Source of the DNA: Alnus glutinosa
Taxonomy: Eukaryota; Streptophyta; Magnoliopsida; Fagales; Betulaceae
Reading direction: 5' to 3'
DNA: 64,000 nt
Assembly: GCF_958979055.1 (NCBI RefSeq)
Contig: NC_084896.1
Coordinates: 1,550,001-1,614,000, forward strand
Within the stretch, counting starts at the first letter, position 1. Each line of letters opens with the position of its first letter. Below the pieces are notes generated by a model that saw only the letters and a list, made by a program, of their open reading frames with translations, was not told the origin of the DNA and ran no database searches. Below are positions 42,263-54,800 of this stretch, in pieces. Both the position numbers and the translations under genes were made by a program.

Positions 42263-43291
42263 AAGTTCTAAATGAAGTTAATCCTTTCATTAAAAGCACG
42301 TCAAGAAGTTTGATAAAGATATTAAAATGAAAAATTTTGGTTTTGATTTAAAAAAAGGTGATTTTTTTTTGTTGCTTTTGAAAAAGATATTTTATATTTT
42401 GAATTATTTTTTAATAATTTTGAGAAAAGTATATTTTGTTTTGAAAATATTTTTCACGTCAGTTACCAAACGTTGTCTTTTATTTCTTATACTACAATGC
42501 TTACAATGCTGAAAAAGATGATGAGTTTGTTTGTAAATGCTTTTTAGAGTGTATTTTTTTTTTAAGTATTATGATGTGACATAAATGTTAAAATAATTTT
42601 AAGTATTTTGTAAGTATTTTGTATTTTGAATTATTTGTTAATGTTTTTTATTTTAAAAAGAAAAATATATATATATATATATCAAACAAAGCTGAAAACA
42701 AATTGAGATTCATATCAATTAGGTGCCCAAATTGCAATTTGGGCACATGGACTCTCATGTGGGACCCAGCTGTCCTAGTAGGTGGTCATATAACTCAAAA
42801 TTTATTTGAGCAGTTGGGTCTCACATGAACTCTCTCACAAATGTTGTCGTGGATCCTCATCCAACTGGGACATTGGTAATATTTTGTCTTAGACTCTAGG
42901 GTTTTAATTTTTTCTAATGATTAAAAAAAAGTTATAATTTATGCGAGTTAAGCAAGTTGACCCAAAATTGACCCATCTATCAATTGTGTATAATCAAGTC
43001 AACCCATTGATTCAAAGGCTAATTTACTAAATCATCATCTACTAATTTCGTGTTAGGTTCATATCGAATTCACAAATCACGTAAAAAAATTACCGCCATA
43101 ATTCTACAACAGCATCCTAGACATTTGAATAAAACTAACAATAATTTATCTCTCAAATGATGGGCAAAAGTGAACCGAACGATTTGGAAGATACAATTAA
43201 AATGGATGCATGGTTAGGTTACAGATAGGGATCGCAATTTCAAAGTGGTTTGGCCACCTTGCATTTGATCAAAAGGGGGTGGTCGAGCCAC

Positions 43292-43335
<44 letters not shown>

Positions 43336-44031
43336 GTATATATATTTAATATACTAATATATTTATTAAAAAAATATCACAAGTGACACATGTCATAATC
43401 TAATTGGTACTGGTCTGACATTTAATTTAACAGTTTCTATTTAAAAGAAGAAGAATACGGAAGTTGAGTGCATGGACCTATTTGTTATTTTTGCATACCA
43501 CATTGAGCTCTCGTATCATTTTTATACCACAATAAGCTTATTGCAAATCGGTATAACCACAAGGACTGATTTTACTTCTTTTTTTTCTTTTTCTTTTTCT
43601 TTTCATAATGACATCCACATAGCTTCCTTTTGGCTTCCCAAGTTCATCTGAAATTTCAGGATGGAGTCAGTGAGTGAATGGAGACCACTATACAAATCCA
43701 TGATCTCATTTGAATCCTAATAATATTGTAAGTGAAAATTGTCTAATTATGATGTTCAGAATGAGTGGTTTTGGGAGAGAGAGGAAAGGAAGGGTGGTTG
43801 AACCTTTCAAACAAATGGAACCGTTTATGACTCTTAATTCATTGGCACTGCTAAAAAAAGGCACCAAACCAAACAGAAATCATCCACTGTAAAAATCTAT
43901 CTCCACAAACATTGCCTCGTTAATGGGAAATGCTTATGTCCAAGAAAAAAGAGAGACAGTTAAGAGAAGCCATTTTCAAGACAATTTGTTAGTCTCTTGT
44001 CTGTTCTAACCCTCCTCCTCACCCAGGAGGG
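42263..44031. other. Intergenic, no gene; upstream region of the kinase
   Basis: AT-rich spacer with a (CA)n(TA)n microsatellite at 43297-43345, preceded by GGGGGTGGTCGAGCCACCC, which resembles the GC islands of the foldback elements. The kinase promoter must lie in the last ~500 bp, but I see no decisive TATA box. Confidence 0.5.
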
Positions 44032-47000
44032 ATGGAGATAGGAAAGAAACCAATTATGAAGTTGCCAAAATCCAATGTTTTTCTATCACCTTCTTCATCA
44101 TCACCATCATCGATGGCTGTCCTCCTGGTCCTTCTTTACGCCTTCTTCTCCGCCTCCACCACCACCACCACGGCGGCCTTAGGTCCCTTCGTTCCCCAAG
44201 ATAGCTTCCTCATTGACTGTGGTGCAGAGAAACCTGCAGCCACCCTGTCTGATGGAAGAGTCTTCAAAACCGAAGAGCAATCCAAGCAGTTCTTACAAGC
44301 CAAAGATGATATCAAAGTTTCCGTTGACAAGGCCGAGGATGTTCCTTCTCCCATTTACTCGTCAGCGAGGATCTTTGTTCAGGACGCAACTTACTCGTTT
44401 CCCTTGTCTCGACCAGGATGGCATTGGGTATTGTTAAATCACCTTTAATCGTTTAATGCATATTCTAACACTTCCATTCACGTGTGAGCTTGAAGCCCAA
44501 CACATAGAATCTTTAAACTGCTCCTCTTTATGCACGTAGAATATTTAAACTGATATGAAAGGTGAGAGAGATAAGATTCCAATTCAGAATCTTTGTTCTT
44601 ATATTATGTTAAGATGGTCATTTAATGTATATCTTGACAGGTACGCCTCCATTTCTATCCCCTCAGCGATGACCAATTCGACCTCATGAAATCCACTTTC
44701 TCTGTTAACACTGACAAGTATGTTCTTCTACATAGCTTCAACATGAACAACAGCACCAATTACGTCCTCAAGGAGTACCTTTTGAACGTCACCGAGTCAC
44801 AATTCTCGATCAAATTCCTCCCCATGAAGAACTCTGCTGCTTTTGTCAATGGCATTGAGGTGGTTTCGGCTCCTGATGACTTGATCATCGACACTGCCAA
44901 TGAACTTTTGCCGGTAGCCGAGTTTTCGGGGCTGTCGAAATTCGCCTACCAAACCATGTACCGGCTTAACATGGGAGGACCACTCATCACAGCCGCAAAC
45001 GACACGCTCGGTCGGACATGGACGCCGGACAAGTCGTACCTTCTGTCCAAAAAGTTGGCTAAGAGTGTCTCAGTCGCGACCACCGTCGTCAAGTACCCAC
45101 AAGGACACTCGCCACTGATTGCACCACAAACTGTGTATGCTTCTGCTGTTGAAATGGCTGACGCCCAAACAAACAGGCCTAATTTTAATGTGACATGGAA
45201 CTTTGAAGCAGACCCGTCTTTTGGGTACGTTATTCGGTTTCATTTTTGTGACATTGTCAGCAAAGCACTGGGTAACCTCTACTTCGATGTCTACATTAAT
45301 GGGAAAATTGCGATATCTGACTTGGACTTGTCAGCCACTTTGAATGGTTTGGCAATGGCATACTACAAGGATATTGTGGTTAATGCTTCCTTGATGTCTA
45401 ATGGACTGAGTGTCCAAATTGGTAATTCTAAATTGGGTTCCGGTGAACTGAACGCCATTTTGAACGGCCTGGAGGTATTGAAAATGAGCAATTCGGTAGA
45501 TAGTCTTGATGGAGAATTTGGGGTCAATGGAAGTCAGGCTAATGGTAGGAGCAGCCACAGTACGGTGGCTGCAGTCGGGTTTGCCATGATGTTTGGAGCC
45601 TTTGTTGGTCTTGGTGCAATGGTGATCAAGTGGCACAAGAGGCCTCAAGACTGGCAAAAGAGGAATAGCTTCTCTTCGTGGTTGCTTCCTCTTCATGCAG
45701 GTGATTTTAAATCACTACTAATCTAAAAAGCTTAAGCTAATAGAAACTGATGAATTTACTCGTTTAATCTATATTCTAACAGGTGACACGAGCTTCATGT
45801 CAAGCAAGAACTCTCTAGGGTCTCACAAGAGCAACTTTTACTCCTCAACTTTGGGATTAGGTCGGTACTTCTCCTTGGCTGAGTTGCAGGAGGCAACCAA
45901 GAATTTCGACGCCAATGAAGTGATCGGCGTTGGTGGGTTTGGAAATGTGTATATAGGCGTGATCGACGACGGGACTAAAGTCGCTGTCAAGCGAGGTAAC
46001 CCGCAATCAGAACAAGGCATTACAGAGTTCCAGACAGAGATCCAGATGTTGTCAAAGCTCCGGCACAGACATTTGGTTTCCCTGATTGGATACTGTGATG
46101 AAAACTCAGAGATGATCTTGGTTTATGAGTACATGTCCAACGGTCCTTTCAGGGATCATTTGTACGGTAAGAACTTGTCGCCACTGTCATGGAAGCAGAG
46201 GCTGGAGATCTGTATAGGCTCAGCTCGGGGGCTTCACTACCTTCACACTGGCACTGCACAGGGAATTATTCACCGTGATGTTAAGACCACCAACATTTTG
46301 CTTGATGAAAACTTGATTGCCAAAGTTGCTGATTTCGGGCTCTCAAAGGATGCTCCTATGGGGCAGGGTCATGTGAGTACTGCAGTGAAGGGAAGCTTCG
46401 GGTACTGTTAAATTACCACTCATCCTAAAAGTTTATATTCTAATACTCGTTTCACGTGTGGACTTAAACTGCTCAGCACGTAAAATATTTAACTGAAATA
46501 GAGGTGAATTGACGGACACAAGGTTCGAACTTAGAACCTTTGCTCTAATATGAAAAGATAAATTTAATAATTTAATTTATGTTATAACAGGTACTTGGAC
46601 CCCGAGTATTTCAGAAGGCAGCAATTGACAGATAAATCAGACGTGTACTCCTTTGGGGTGGTTCTGCTCGAGGCACTCTGTGCAAGGCCCGCCATCAACC
46701 CCGCACTGCCAAGGGAACAAGTGAACTTGGCTGACTGGGCAATGCAATGGAAGAGGAAGGGCTTGCTTGACAAGATCATTGACCCTCTACTTGTCGGTTA
46801 TATTAATCCTGAATCAATGAAGAAGTTTGCTGAAGCTGCAGAGAAGTGCTTGGCTGAACATGGTGTGGACAGGCCTACAATGGGAGATGTGCTGTGGAAC
46901 TTGGAGTATGCTCTGCAGCTTCAAGAGGCTTTCTCCCAAGGTAATGTCAAGTCATCACTTATTTTAATCATTTAATTTATATTCATGTAAAGTGAATGAC

Positions 47001-47335
47001 AAAGACATACAGTGTTTGAACTCAGGACTTTTGCTTTGATATCATGTTATATCACTACCTATCCCAAAAGCTTAAGCTAATACGGAGATGAATTTAATCA
47101 TTGAATTTATATTCTAACAGGTAAGACCGCTGAGGATGAAACCAAATCCTCTGCCACTGTTTCCACCACTCCTGCTGTTGTGGTGGCTGCCGCCACTACC
47201 TCTGATACCCGTCCTGTCTGTCATCCTGAAGAGGGTAACAACAATAACAGTAACACCCCAGCTCAAGTTCAGACCATTGATGAGCATTCAGGAACTGCCA
47301 TGTTTGCCCAGTTCACTAATCTGAATGGTAGGTAA
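44032..47335 (+). CDS. BUPS: CrRLK1L receptor-like kinase, BUPS1/BUPS2 type
   Basis: Five exons (44032-44427, 44641-45700, 45783-46401, 46591-46940, 47121-47335) join in frame to 879 residues, the length I recall for Arabidopsis BUPS1. A signal segment ([15 protein letters not shown], about 28-42) precedes a tandem malectin-like ectodomain (about 50-430), a membrane helix (about 440-462, [19 protein letters not shown]) and a Ser/Thr kinase. Kinase motifs: GVGGFGNVY near 532, [14 protein letters not shown] near 649, DFGLSK near 669, KGSFGYLDPEYF. The tail [18 protein letters not shown] matches the conserved BUPS end. BUPS1/2 act with ANXUR1/2 as RALF4/19 receptors that keep pollen tubes from bursting. 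The first ATG (MEIGKKP) fits the BUPS start; 44113 is an alternative. Members of this family usually lack coding introns; here all four introns are TRIM copies. Confidence 0.93.
44432..44639 (-). mobile_element. TRIM element forming kinase intron 1
   Basis: Antisense TRIM between target duplications GGTAT (44427-44431) and GGTAC (44640-44644), an imperfect pair. It has short LTR-like ends (TGTTAAATCACC...TATTCTAACA at left, TGTTAAGATGG...TCTTGACA at right) around the family's internal block, with a primer-site complement before the right LTR. The intron 44428-44640 equals the inserted length. The left target gives the GT donor and the right target G completes the CAG acceptor. The copy is old and its LTRs have diverged. 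Confidence 0.82.
45705..45781 (-). mobile_element. TRIM solo LTR forming kinase intron 2
   Basis: A 77-bp segment ending TCTATATTCTAACA, flanked by perfect GGTGA duplications (45700-45704 and 45782-45786). It matches the right LTR of intron 4 closely (AAAAGCTTAAGCTAATA). It is a single LTR with no internal region. The 82-bp intron 45701-45782 removes exactly this insertion plus one target copy. Confidence 0.85.
46406..46589 (-). mobile_element. TRIM element forming kinase intron 3
   Basis: Antisense copy beginning TGTTAAATTACC and ending TATGTTATAACA, flanked by perfect GGTAC duplications (46401-46405 and 46590-46594). It holds the family block (CACGTGTGGACTTAAAC, AAATATTTAACTGAAATAGA) and the primer-site complement (CTTTGCTCTAATATG). 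It splits the codon for Gly in the KGSFG/YLDPEY activation segment, and splicing restores the conserved reading. Confidence 0.9.
46945..47119 (-). mobile_element. TRIM element forming kinase intron 4
   Basis: Antisense copy flanked by perfect GGTAA duplications (46940-46944 and 47120-47124). It has a left LTR remnant (TGTCAAGTCATCAC...), a primer-site complement (TTTTGCTTTGATATCA), then a right LTR (TGTTATATCACTACC...TATATTCTAACA). The intron lies just after the kinase domain (FSQG/KTAEDE). Confidence 0.9.
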
Positions 47336-48825
47336 TAAATCCTGAACTTGGTTGAAGAATTCATTGATGGTCTAGACCATTATAAGCATCTGGTGAAGGT
47401 GGTAGTGGTTTTACTACTTCATCATGAATGGGAAATGATGATGGGCAATGCTCCATGAAACGATTGTTTATCTGCATTGGCTTTCCTATCTTTCCTGCAG
47501 TATTAGGTTCCATGGTTTAGGCTGATATTCTGTACTATAGATGGTGTCATTGATGTGCTGCTATACAAGAGTGTATACTGCATCACGCAGTACTATAAAT
47601 CCTATACCTTATTACTATTACTTAAGAGAATCATGTTTTTGTATATGGTAGGCTAAGTGAATTTGTTAGCAACTTCAAAGGAGAATGATTTTTCATTGCA
47701 TCCAAATGGGTTTCCAATTTTATGTTACAAGAATGGGAGAGTAATTGAAAATTTGCTATATACATTATGAATATAACTTAGAAGTTATAGAGACAACGCA
47801 AGCAAGATCCATAATTATTATTGTTCTAGAGCGCTGTTGTTTCGAATACTATAGTTTTTACTCTAAGTTATTTACAAACTAATGTGGCGGTCCACATGGT
47901 ACTTGTCAAATCAGCCACTAAAATATAGATCATCATATGACAGTTCGTATGTCACTTATCACGTTTAACGTGATAGTTGATACACTTATTATGTCAGCTA
48001 CTAAAATCTGGACTATCATGTAAAACTCATTTTCATAAAATGTTGATATTTAATTTGTCCATGTTGATGCTAAGGCTTGTTTCATGCTCAAAGATTTTGA
48101 GTTGCGATGACTCTTCCAGCTCAAAAGTATATAAAATCTCATAAAATCTGTATTACTTAGGAGTTTGTGAGAGCGATGTTGGGAGGACCATCCCAAAATT
48201 AAGTCCTTAGAATTTTTATATGCAAAGTATTGTTTTTATATACACTCTTCTTGTAACCAATTTGAAAATGAATTTAATTTAATTCAATCATTACAAATAC
48301 ACAGGAGCATACCCAAGAGGAACAACATATATTCACATCTTCAAAATTGTGGAAATAGAAATCATAACTGGAAATAACAATTGCAATATGCATATATGGC
48401 AATATTTTCATATTGCAGTGGATTTTTTTGTACTAAGAGTTGGTTTCGAACTGCTATTTTCACATGTATTTTTAAACAAAATCACGAAAAGTGTATAGTT
48501 TAGAGTGCGTTTTATAATCGGCAATTTGAAAACGTAAAAAAATATACGTTTTCAAAATCGCATGCAATGATGTACTCTTCTAAAAATGCATGATTTTAAA
48601 GGCTTCATTGCGAATTTAAAAGATAAACTTCGATTTTATTAAATACTTAATTGCGTTTTTAAAAATCACGTTTTAAAATCACATATTTTGAAATTACTAT
48701 TTTTTAAATCACATATTTTAAAACTGCAAAACCAAACAGGCCATTAAAACTTCACGTTAAAAGCTCAGACAACCCAAACCTCCGGATTTAGCTATACATG
48801 CATATCACATGGAAGCAAATATAAA

Positions 48826-49372
48826 GGGAAAATAATAGTTTAACCCCCCAAACTATCAGCCGTTTTGCAACTACTAACGCTTGGACTCTGGCCCCCCAAG
48901 CTACTAAAACATTTCAAAAAGCTCATTTTATCAAAATATGCCTTTAATATCCCTGGCACAAGTCATTTTTCAATTAAAAACAAAAACAAAAAATATATAT
49001 ATATATTTTTTGTTTTTTGTTTTTTTAAGAAAAAAAATGGTGTTTAGGAGATGGGTGCCAGGGGGTGGCCCGCAGGCCATCCCCTTCCCCAAGGCCCCCA
49101 AACGCTCATTTTTTTTAAAAAATAAAATTTTACTTTTTTACTTTCTTTTTTTAGTTCTAAGGTTTTTAGTTTTTTTTTTAATTTTTAAATTTAATTTTTC
49201 TTATTTTTAATTAAAAAAGGACATATGATAGGGTTATTATAGACATATTTCGATAAAATATGTTTTTTTGAAACATTTTGGTAGTTTGGGAGATCAGAGT
49301 CCAAACGTTAATAGTTCTTGAGGTTATTTGTAAAACAGCTCGCAATTTGGAAAGTTAAATTGTAATATTTCC
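48826..49372. mobile_element. Foldback element with perfect 9-bp target duplication
   Basis: GGGAAAATAATAGTTTAACC at left is inverted at right (GTTAAATTGTAATATTTCC). AAATATAAA occurs on both outer sides (48817-48825 and 49373-49381). The arms pair over much of their length (CCAAACTATC..., GTTTTGCAACTA...). The centre has a GC island (GGGGGTGGCCCGCAGGCCAT). A 9-bp duplication with long inverted arms suits a non-autonomous Mutator-like (MULE) element. Confidence 0.82.
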
Positions 49373-49639
49373 AAATATAAAATTCTTGAAACCGAAAATT
49401 CTTTGTACCATTCGATTAGTCCCTAGTTAAATCAGTTCAATAATGACTTCCAATGACCAAATTAAGTACTAATTAAGTATTCTGAATATGGACAGTGAGA
49501 AAACAAGTGCAAATTATCTTCATCAAACATTACCATTAACTTTGGGCGAATTAAAAACATGGTTTTTGCGCGTAGAAAGGATAAATGATTTGGATATGTG
49601 CAATGAGGGTGTTCATTGCACGGTACAATAGGTAGTCTG

Positions 49640-49971
49640 AGGAGTGACAATTTTTGACATGATCTGTAAAGCCAATAAAAAATTAGAAGGATTAGGATTG
49701 AAAGGTCTGACCTATTAAATTAAATGAGTTAAATTATGGTTGATCTATATAATCTTATACCCATGTCTCGACACGACTCGAACCCAACACGCGACATTTA
49801 GGACTATAAATTTTTTTACACTATCTACGAACCCAACACTAATTGAACATGAAATTAACGAATTAGGGTTGAAGGATTTGATCAGTTTAATTTAATAAGT
49901 CAGGTTAATGTTAACTTATATAGTCTTTATACCTATGCTTCGACACGACCCGAACACAAATTGCCACTCCT
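49640..49971. mobile_element. Degenerate inverted-repeat element
   Basis: AGGAGTGACAATTTTTGACA at left mirrors AAATTGCCACTCCT at right. The interior is a decayed internal duplication (CTTATACCCATG/TCGACACGAC, then CTTTATACCTATG/TTCGACACGAC). No clear target duplication and no coding. Confidence 0.5.
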
Positions 49972-50511
49972 TAACCTCATATGAGAGGGTACTCGAACTC
50001 CACCTATTCGGACAATATTCGAGTAGCGCAAACTCATTGCACCTGATCCACATCCAGGATAAATGAGTAGGGTAAAAACAACGACAATGATGTATCTTGA
50101 GCAGCATAATAATAGGCAAATTTTTTCTTACCCAAATTAGGGTAAAAATTTGGATAATCTAAGTGACCATAGGCGTGGGAATAAAGGTGGAAATGGGTGC
50201 ATGCAACTGATTAATCAAAGTGAATGGTCAAAATCAGCTTCAATTCTCCACCACGATTGTAAGTTCAAAGATGCGAGACATTATAAGGGGGGGGATAGGG
50301 GTAGGCATAAAGCGAGATGCCACGGGAAAAGGTTGGTCAGTTGAATGAAGCAGAGGGAGTGTAGATAAGGATGTGGTCGTGTCTTATCTCAAACCCAAAC
50401 CAAAAACCTGTGGATGTAGTTGTTCTACGAGCCTCCAAACAAATACAAATACAAATGCAACTCCACCCACCAACAGTTTCCTAATACAATTAAACACCTC
50501 TATGATTCTAT

Positions 50512-50525
50512 CTCTATATAAAGAG
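50512..50525 (+). promoter_or_regulatory. TATA box of the OXS3-like gene
   Basis: CTCTATATAAAGAG lies about 70-80 bp before the ATG at 50592. A pyrimidine-rich leader (CTCTCTCCTTCTCTCTTCAC) follows at the expected distance. Confidence 0.7.
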
Positions 50526-50591
50526 TCAAAGACCACCCTCTTCTTCAAACTTCATCATATATATCTCTCTCCTTCTCTCTTCACACCCAAC

Positions 50592-50981
50592 ATGGAGAAA
50601 GATACCGAGGACACAAGGACTTTTGACATGGATGCACTCAGGACAAATCTTCCACACAAGTAAGCAGACAGACATTATCTCCTACGGTTGGAGGATGATT
50701 CAATACCTGCGGCTCAAAACAATAGGTTTCTTTTCTTTTGTTTGATTGATTGTTTGTTTTTCAGCAGGAGGGGACTGTCAAGGCATTACTCGGGAAAATC
50801 AAGAACATTTACGTGCATGGCAGATGTTCATTGCCTGGAGGATTTGAAGAAACAAGAACACCCAGATGCTAAGAAAAGGAAGAAATATTCGGATAGGAAG
50901 AAGGGCGTCCACATTTCGCCGTATACGTGTAGAAGAGTATCCAGTAGCACACAATGTACTACACCTTATGTTGGGGTGTAA
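50592..50981 (+). CDS. Small OXIDATIVE STRESS 3-like protein
   Basis: Two exons (50592-50659, 50765-50981) encode 94 residues. The N-terminus is acidic (MEKDTEDTRTFDMDALR). The core RGLSRHYSGKSRTFTCMADV, followed by a CLEDLKK stretch, resembles the short GLS-x-YxGKS-x-SFT block of the OXS3 family. A basic KKRKKYSDRKK segment then looks like a nuclear localisation signal. OXS3 proteins are nuclear factors tied to stress tolerance and chromatin. The match rests on one short motif, so family membership is likely but the function is unproven. There is no signal peptide or membrane segment. A TATA box and pyrimidine-rich leader support a real promoter. Confidence 0.75.
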
Positions 50982-51826
50982 ATAACTAAATATCATTCAG
51001 AAATGAAGGCATATATATCTTCAGATAATCTTGATCGTCACTGAGACCTTTTTTTTTTTTTTTTTTTTTTTTTTCTCTCCACATTGTGTATATATATAAT
51101 AAGTTCATATTCAATAACACGCTAAGGATTTCATTTTATAACATAATTATTATGTAAGATGTCGTTATTGCAAGCAACTTTGCATTTTCACTTGCCCTTG
51201 CATACATAGTTTCAAAATTAAGATAGAGATCCCTAGCAATTCGGGCAAAAAATTGCTGGGAATCCGGATCCTCAAAATTATGCCTTTTTCAACAGCTATT
51301 CTTTCCAAGCATACCTCAAATAAAGCAAGATCAATAACCACTGCAAGTTTGAGTTATCGTACCATGGATGCTCACCATCTTCTCCCATTGCTTGACCAAT
51401 TCATTTTTGAGAATCTGTGGTAGAAATTTGGCAAGTTATGTACAGTGCTTCTTGATCCTCCGAACGGTTCCTGACTTGCATTTTCATCCATGGGTGTTTA
51501 AGGAGACAATATAACTCACAATGAAGATTGAAGAGTGTTTCAAATAGCTCGTGAGAAAGTTGCAACATTATCGCCATTAAGTCAATCACCGAGTTCATTT
51601 CAGGTCAATCTCCATCAATGATGCTACAGGCCAACTAACCTCAGTTAATTTTGCTACGAAGAATACACATTGTTGCTACACTTTTAAACCTTACAAGGGC
51701 CTAAGAAGACTAAATATTGAGACCTAAAACAACCATTATGAGAACCAAAAGAATCACCATACCTCCCTAAAATGGTACAAAATTGGGATGTAAGATCCCT
51801 CCACAATTAAGTCCAAGCAAGGACTA

Positions 51827-54800
51827 TTACAACTTTTTTTTCTTGTAGATGCCCGGATCCCCTTCCAGCATGACAAAGTCGTCATCGTCATCAACCACTT
51901 CCAATTTCTTGTTTTTTCTAGTTTTATCAGAAACACCTGAAAAATCTTGAGCAGCAGCCTCAGGAACCTCGGACAGTTTCCTTTTCTTCCCAGAATGAAC
52001 ATTGCTCATCTCATCATCCTTTTCAGCCTCCACTGGCACTGTTTGTGAAGCATTTGATGTCGTCCCACCATTGCCAATGGACTTGCTATCATCCTTTTCC
52101 ACTGAAGAAGCTTGATTCCATCCAGAGAGAAGCATTCCATCAGGTTCCTTTTCTTCATCAAATTCCTCTCTGTCAGAATAAAAATGCACACATAATTTAT
52201 TAAAGTAGCTCATCATAGACAGACCAAAATTTACAACCCCCGAAAGGCAGGCAAAAGTTTTCCTCCAATTCACTATTACATTTAAAGGCCAAAGGTTGAT
52301 TAAACAATCCATACAATTATATAGGAAACTTATGCTTTCGTTCTTTCCATTTTTCTTTTTTCTTTTTTTTTCTATTTTGTTTTTGTTTTTGGATAAGTGG
52401 ATAGGAAGCTTATACTCGAAGCATATATATAGGGCAGGGAAAAACCTGTGCTTAATATTGATGTTGCAAGTAAGTTCCTGTTTTAGATCCTCAACTGTGA
52501 CCATAGTCCCACTAGTAATCGGAGAAGGAAGCTCAGATAGCACCTGATATTCAAATTAAAATGAAAAGTAAAAAGAGGAAAAAGTCACCTTCAGAACAGA
52601 ATGGCACGTGAATAGTAAACACAAAGAAAGAAATATACCTTCTCGAGGTTTGCTGCATAGTTTGCTACCATGTCCTCATCAAGATCATCACCAACTTCAT
52701 AAAGAAGTGCCGCCCCATGCATAATAAGTGGAAAGTACATCCCAAGCTTGGCCTTAACAATCTTTTCAACAAAGTCTCGCAACTTTGCACGGTGAGTATT
52801 GATCTCGAGTGTTAGTGGACTCTATTTCAGTTGTATCACATGTGAGCATATTGCAATTATGAGTAAAATGTCAACCAAAATAAATACCTAAGTTAGAAGG
52901 GGAAAAGAAAAACAAGAAAAGATCGAACATACCTCAGAACAAACATAGCAAGATTTGTTAGGTTCAAATGGTTCCACTGGCATCAGAAGCATCTTCCTCG
53001 TTGGATGCTCTAGACAATATGTCATCCTTTATAAACATCCCAATCAGATTAGAGCAAACAAGTTACAAATACAGATTGGAAAAGGGGGGAAAAAAAACAA
53101 CTCAGTTCATGCTATAACATTAACTTCCAGAAATGGTGTCTCACCAACTTTTAACATGGCAAACAGGAGATAAAAATTTCCATGCAAAAGATTGATTGTT
53201 GTCCTTCATAAGTTGTTAATTGTTAATCTAACAAATTCTTAACAATAGCATTTACTTTATCTTGGACTGACACAATTCCACACACTTGAACAGAAAGAAT
53301 TATAGCCTTGCCCTTTAGCTCTGAGGGCAAGCCAACCTAAATTATTCAAGTGGATGACCATGAATTTACCCACAAACTTATACATACAGCATCTTCTTTT
53401 TCCTTTTATCAGTTGGGGGTTGTTCAAAAATTAAAGCATTTTTTGTTAAGAAAATATAGATTACTATGAATTCAGCTCCTAAATGTTCGTGTTAATGAAT
53501 AAGCTAAAGAAGTCACCCTACGCAAATAACTGAAACTCGTTACACCGGAATTGAAACCACCAAAAACTGGAAGACCACTGCTTTCCCTATCACAAAGCTA
53601 TGGAGAATACATAAATCTAGAAAATCAAAGGTAAAATATACTTCAAAAGGAAAACACGTCAAATAGAAAGGAACAAAAACTGCGCACACCTATAACTGTC
53701 TGTATTACTTTGCAGCACCTTGATTGCCTCTATCACAATCAACCCAGCAATAATAGCATTTGTTGTTGCAACAGCATGGACAATATTACCGGCAATACCT
53801 TTAGCTTCAAAAAGGCTATGCAAAGGGATTCCAAAAGAAGAAGCCCTTATATTTGCAGCAGCAGTAACAAATTCCACAGCTAACTGATCATCTTTGTCAA
53901 AAGTCAGGTTTCCAATCTCCTGCTTACCCGCAAAGAAGAATAAAAAAAAAATTAAAATTAAAATAAAACTTTCAACTTGGGTGTTGACATGGGAAAAATA
54001 AATCAAGTGGGCAACAGCTTCTTCCAAATACAGCAATGGTACAAGCCAAACCTTTTCCCTTTTCGTGAAAAATAGTTTCAAGGACTCCAGAAAGATTTTG
54101 GAATTTTCCATAAGGCTCCATATATCCTGCGGATTCTTCATGCCCAGAGATGCCATGGCAGATACGAACGACGGATCATCTGCTGCACAGTTTTTATCCA
54201 TATTTCCATTCTGTTGAGCCAGTCCTTCAGGCAGGACATCCCTACTATATATAGGTTTTGGTCTGCTACTGTTTTTCCACGTCTCTTCATTAGATAAAGC
54301 TGCTTCAATGTTACAACCAAACACATGATCATATATTCTCCTTCCATACTGTTCAATGTCTTCATCTTTTCTACGTTCAAATACATCTTCTGTGTGTTCT
54401 GATGAGCTAGCAGCATCATTTGAACGCACATTTAAATCATTCTCCTGATTCTTGTCTCCAAAAAACTTTGCGAATAGTAGGTCCTTTGCCCATACAATAC
54501 AGTGAACAAACTGAAAAAATTAAACAAACATGTCAAAGCCTGGGACTTATGGAGCAGGAGTTTATATGGGAAATTATCAGAGGATAAATAATTTAACCCT
54601 TGTGACATATGATCATTCACCTAATTAATAATGTAAGTCCTGTAAGCTAGTAGAAACCATACGATATTCTGCATTTTTGAACTGTTCAATCAGAATACAA
54701 ACTGGATTTGCAGACAAGTATCTATTAAGATCTGGCATTCACAATAACTTAGGAGCTGCAAGTTAAAGTTTCTGTGTGCTTTGTAAAAGGAAGTAATATT

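Larger units (their letters stand above)
47336..50510. other. Intergenic, no gene; two foldback elements
   Basis: 3' UTR of the kinase and then AT-rich spacer with the two elements listed separately. Open frames here (for example 48865-49210) arise from low-complexity A/T runs inside an element. Confidence 0.55.
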
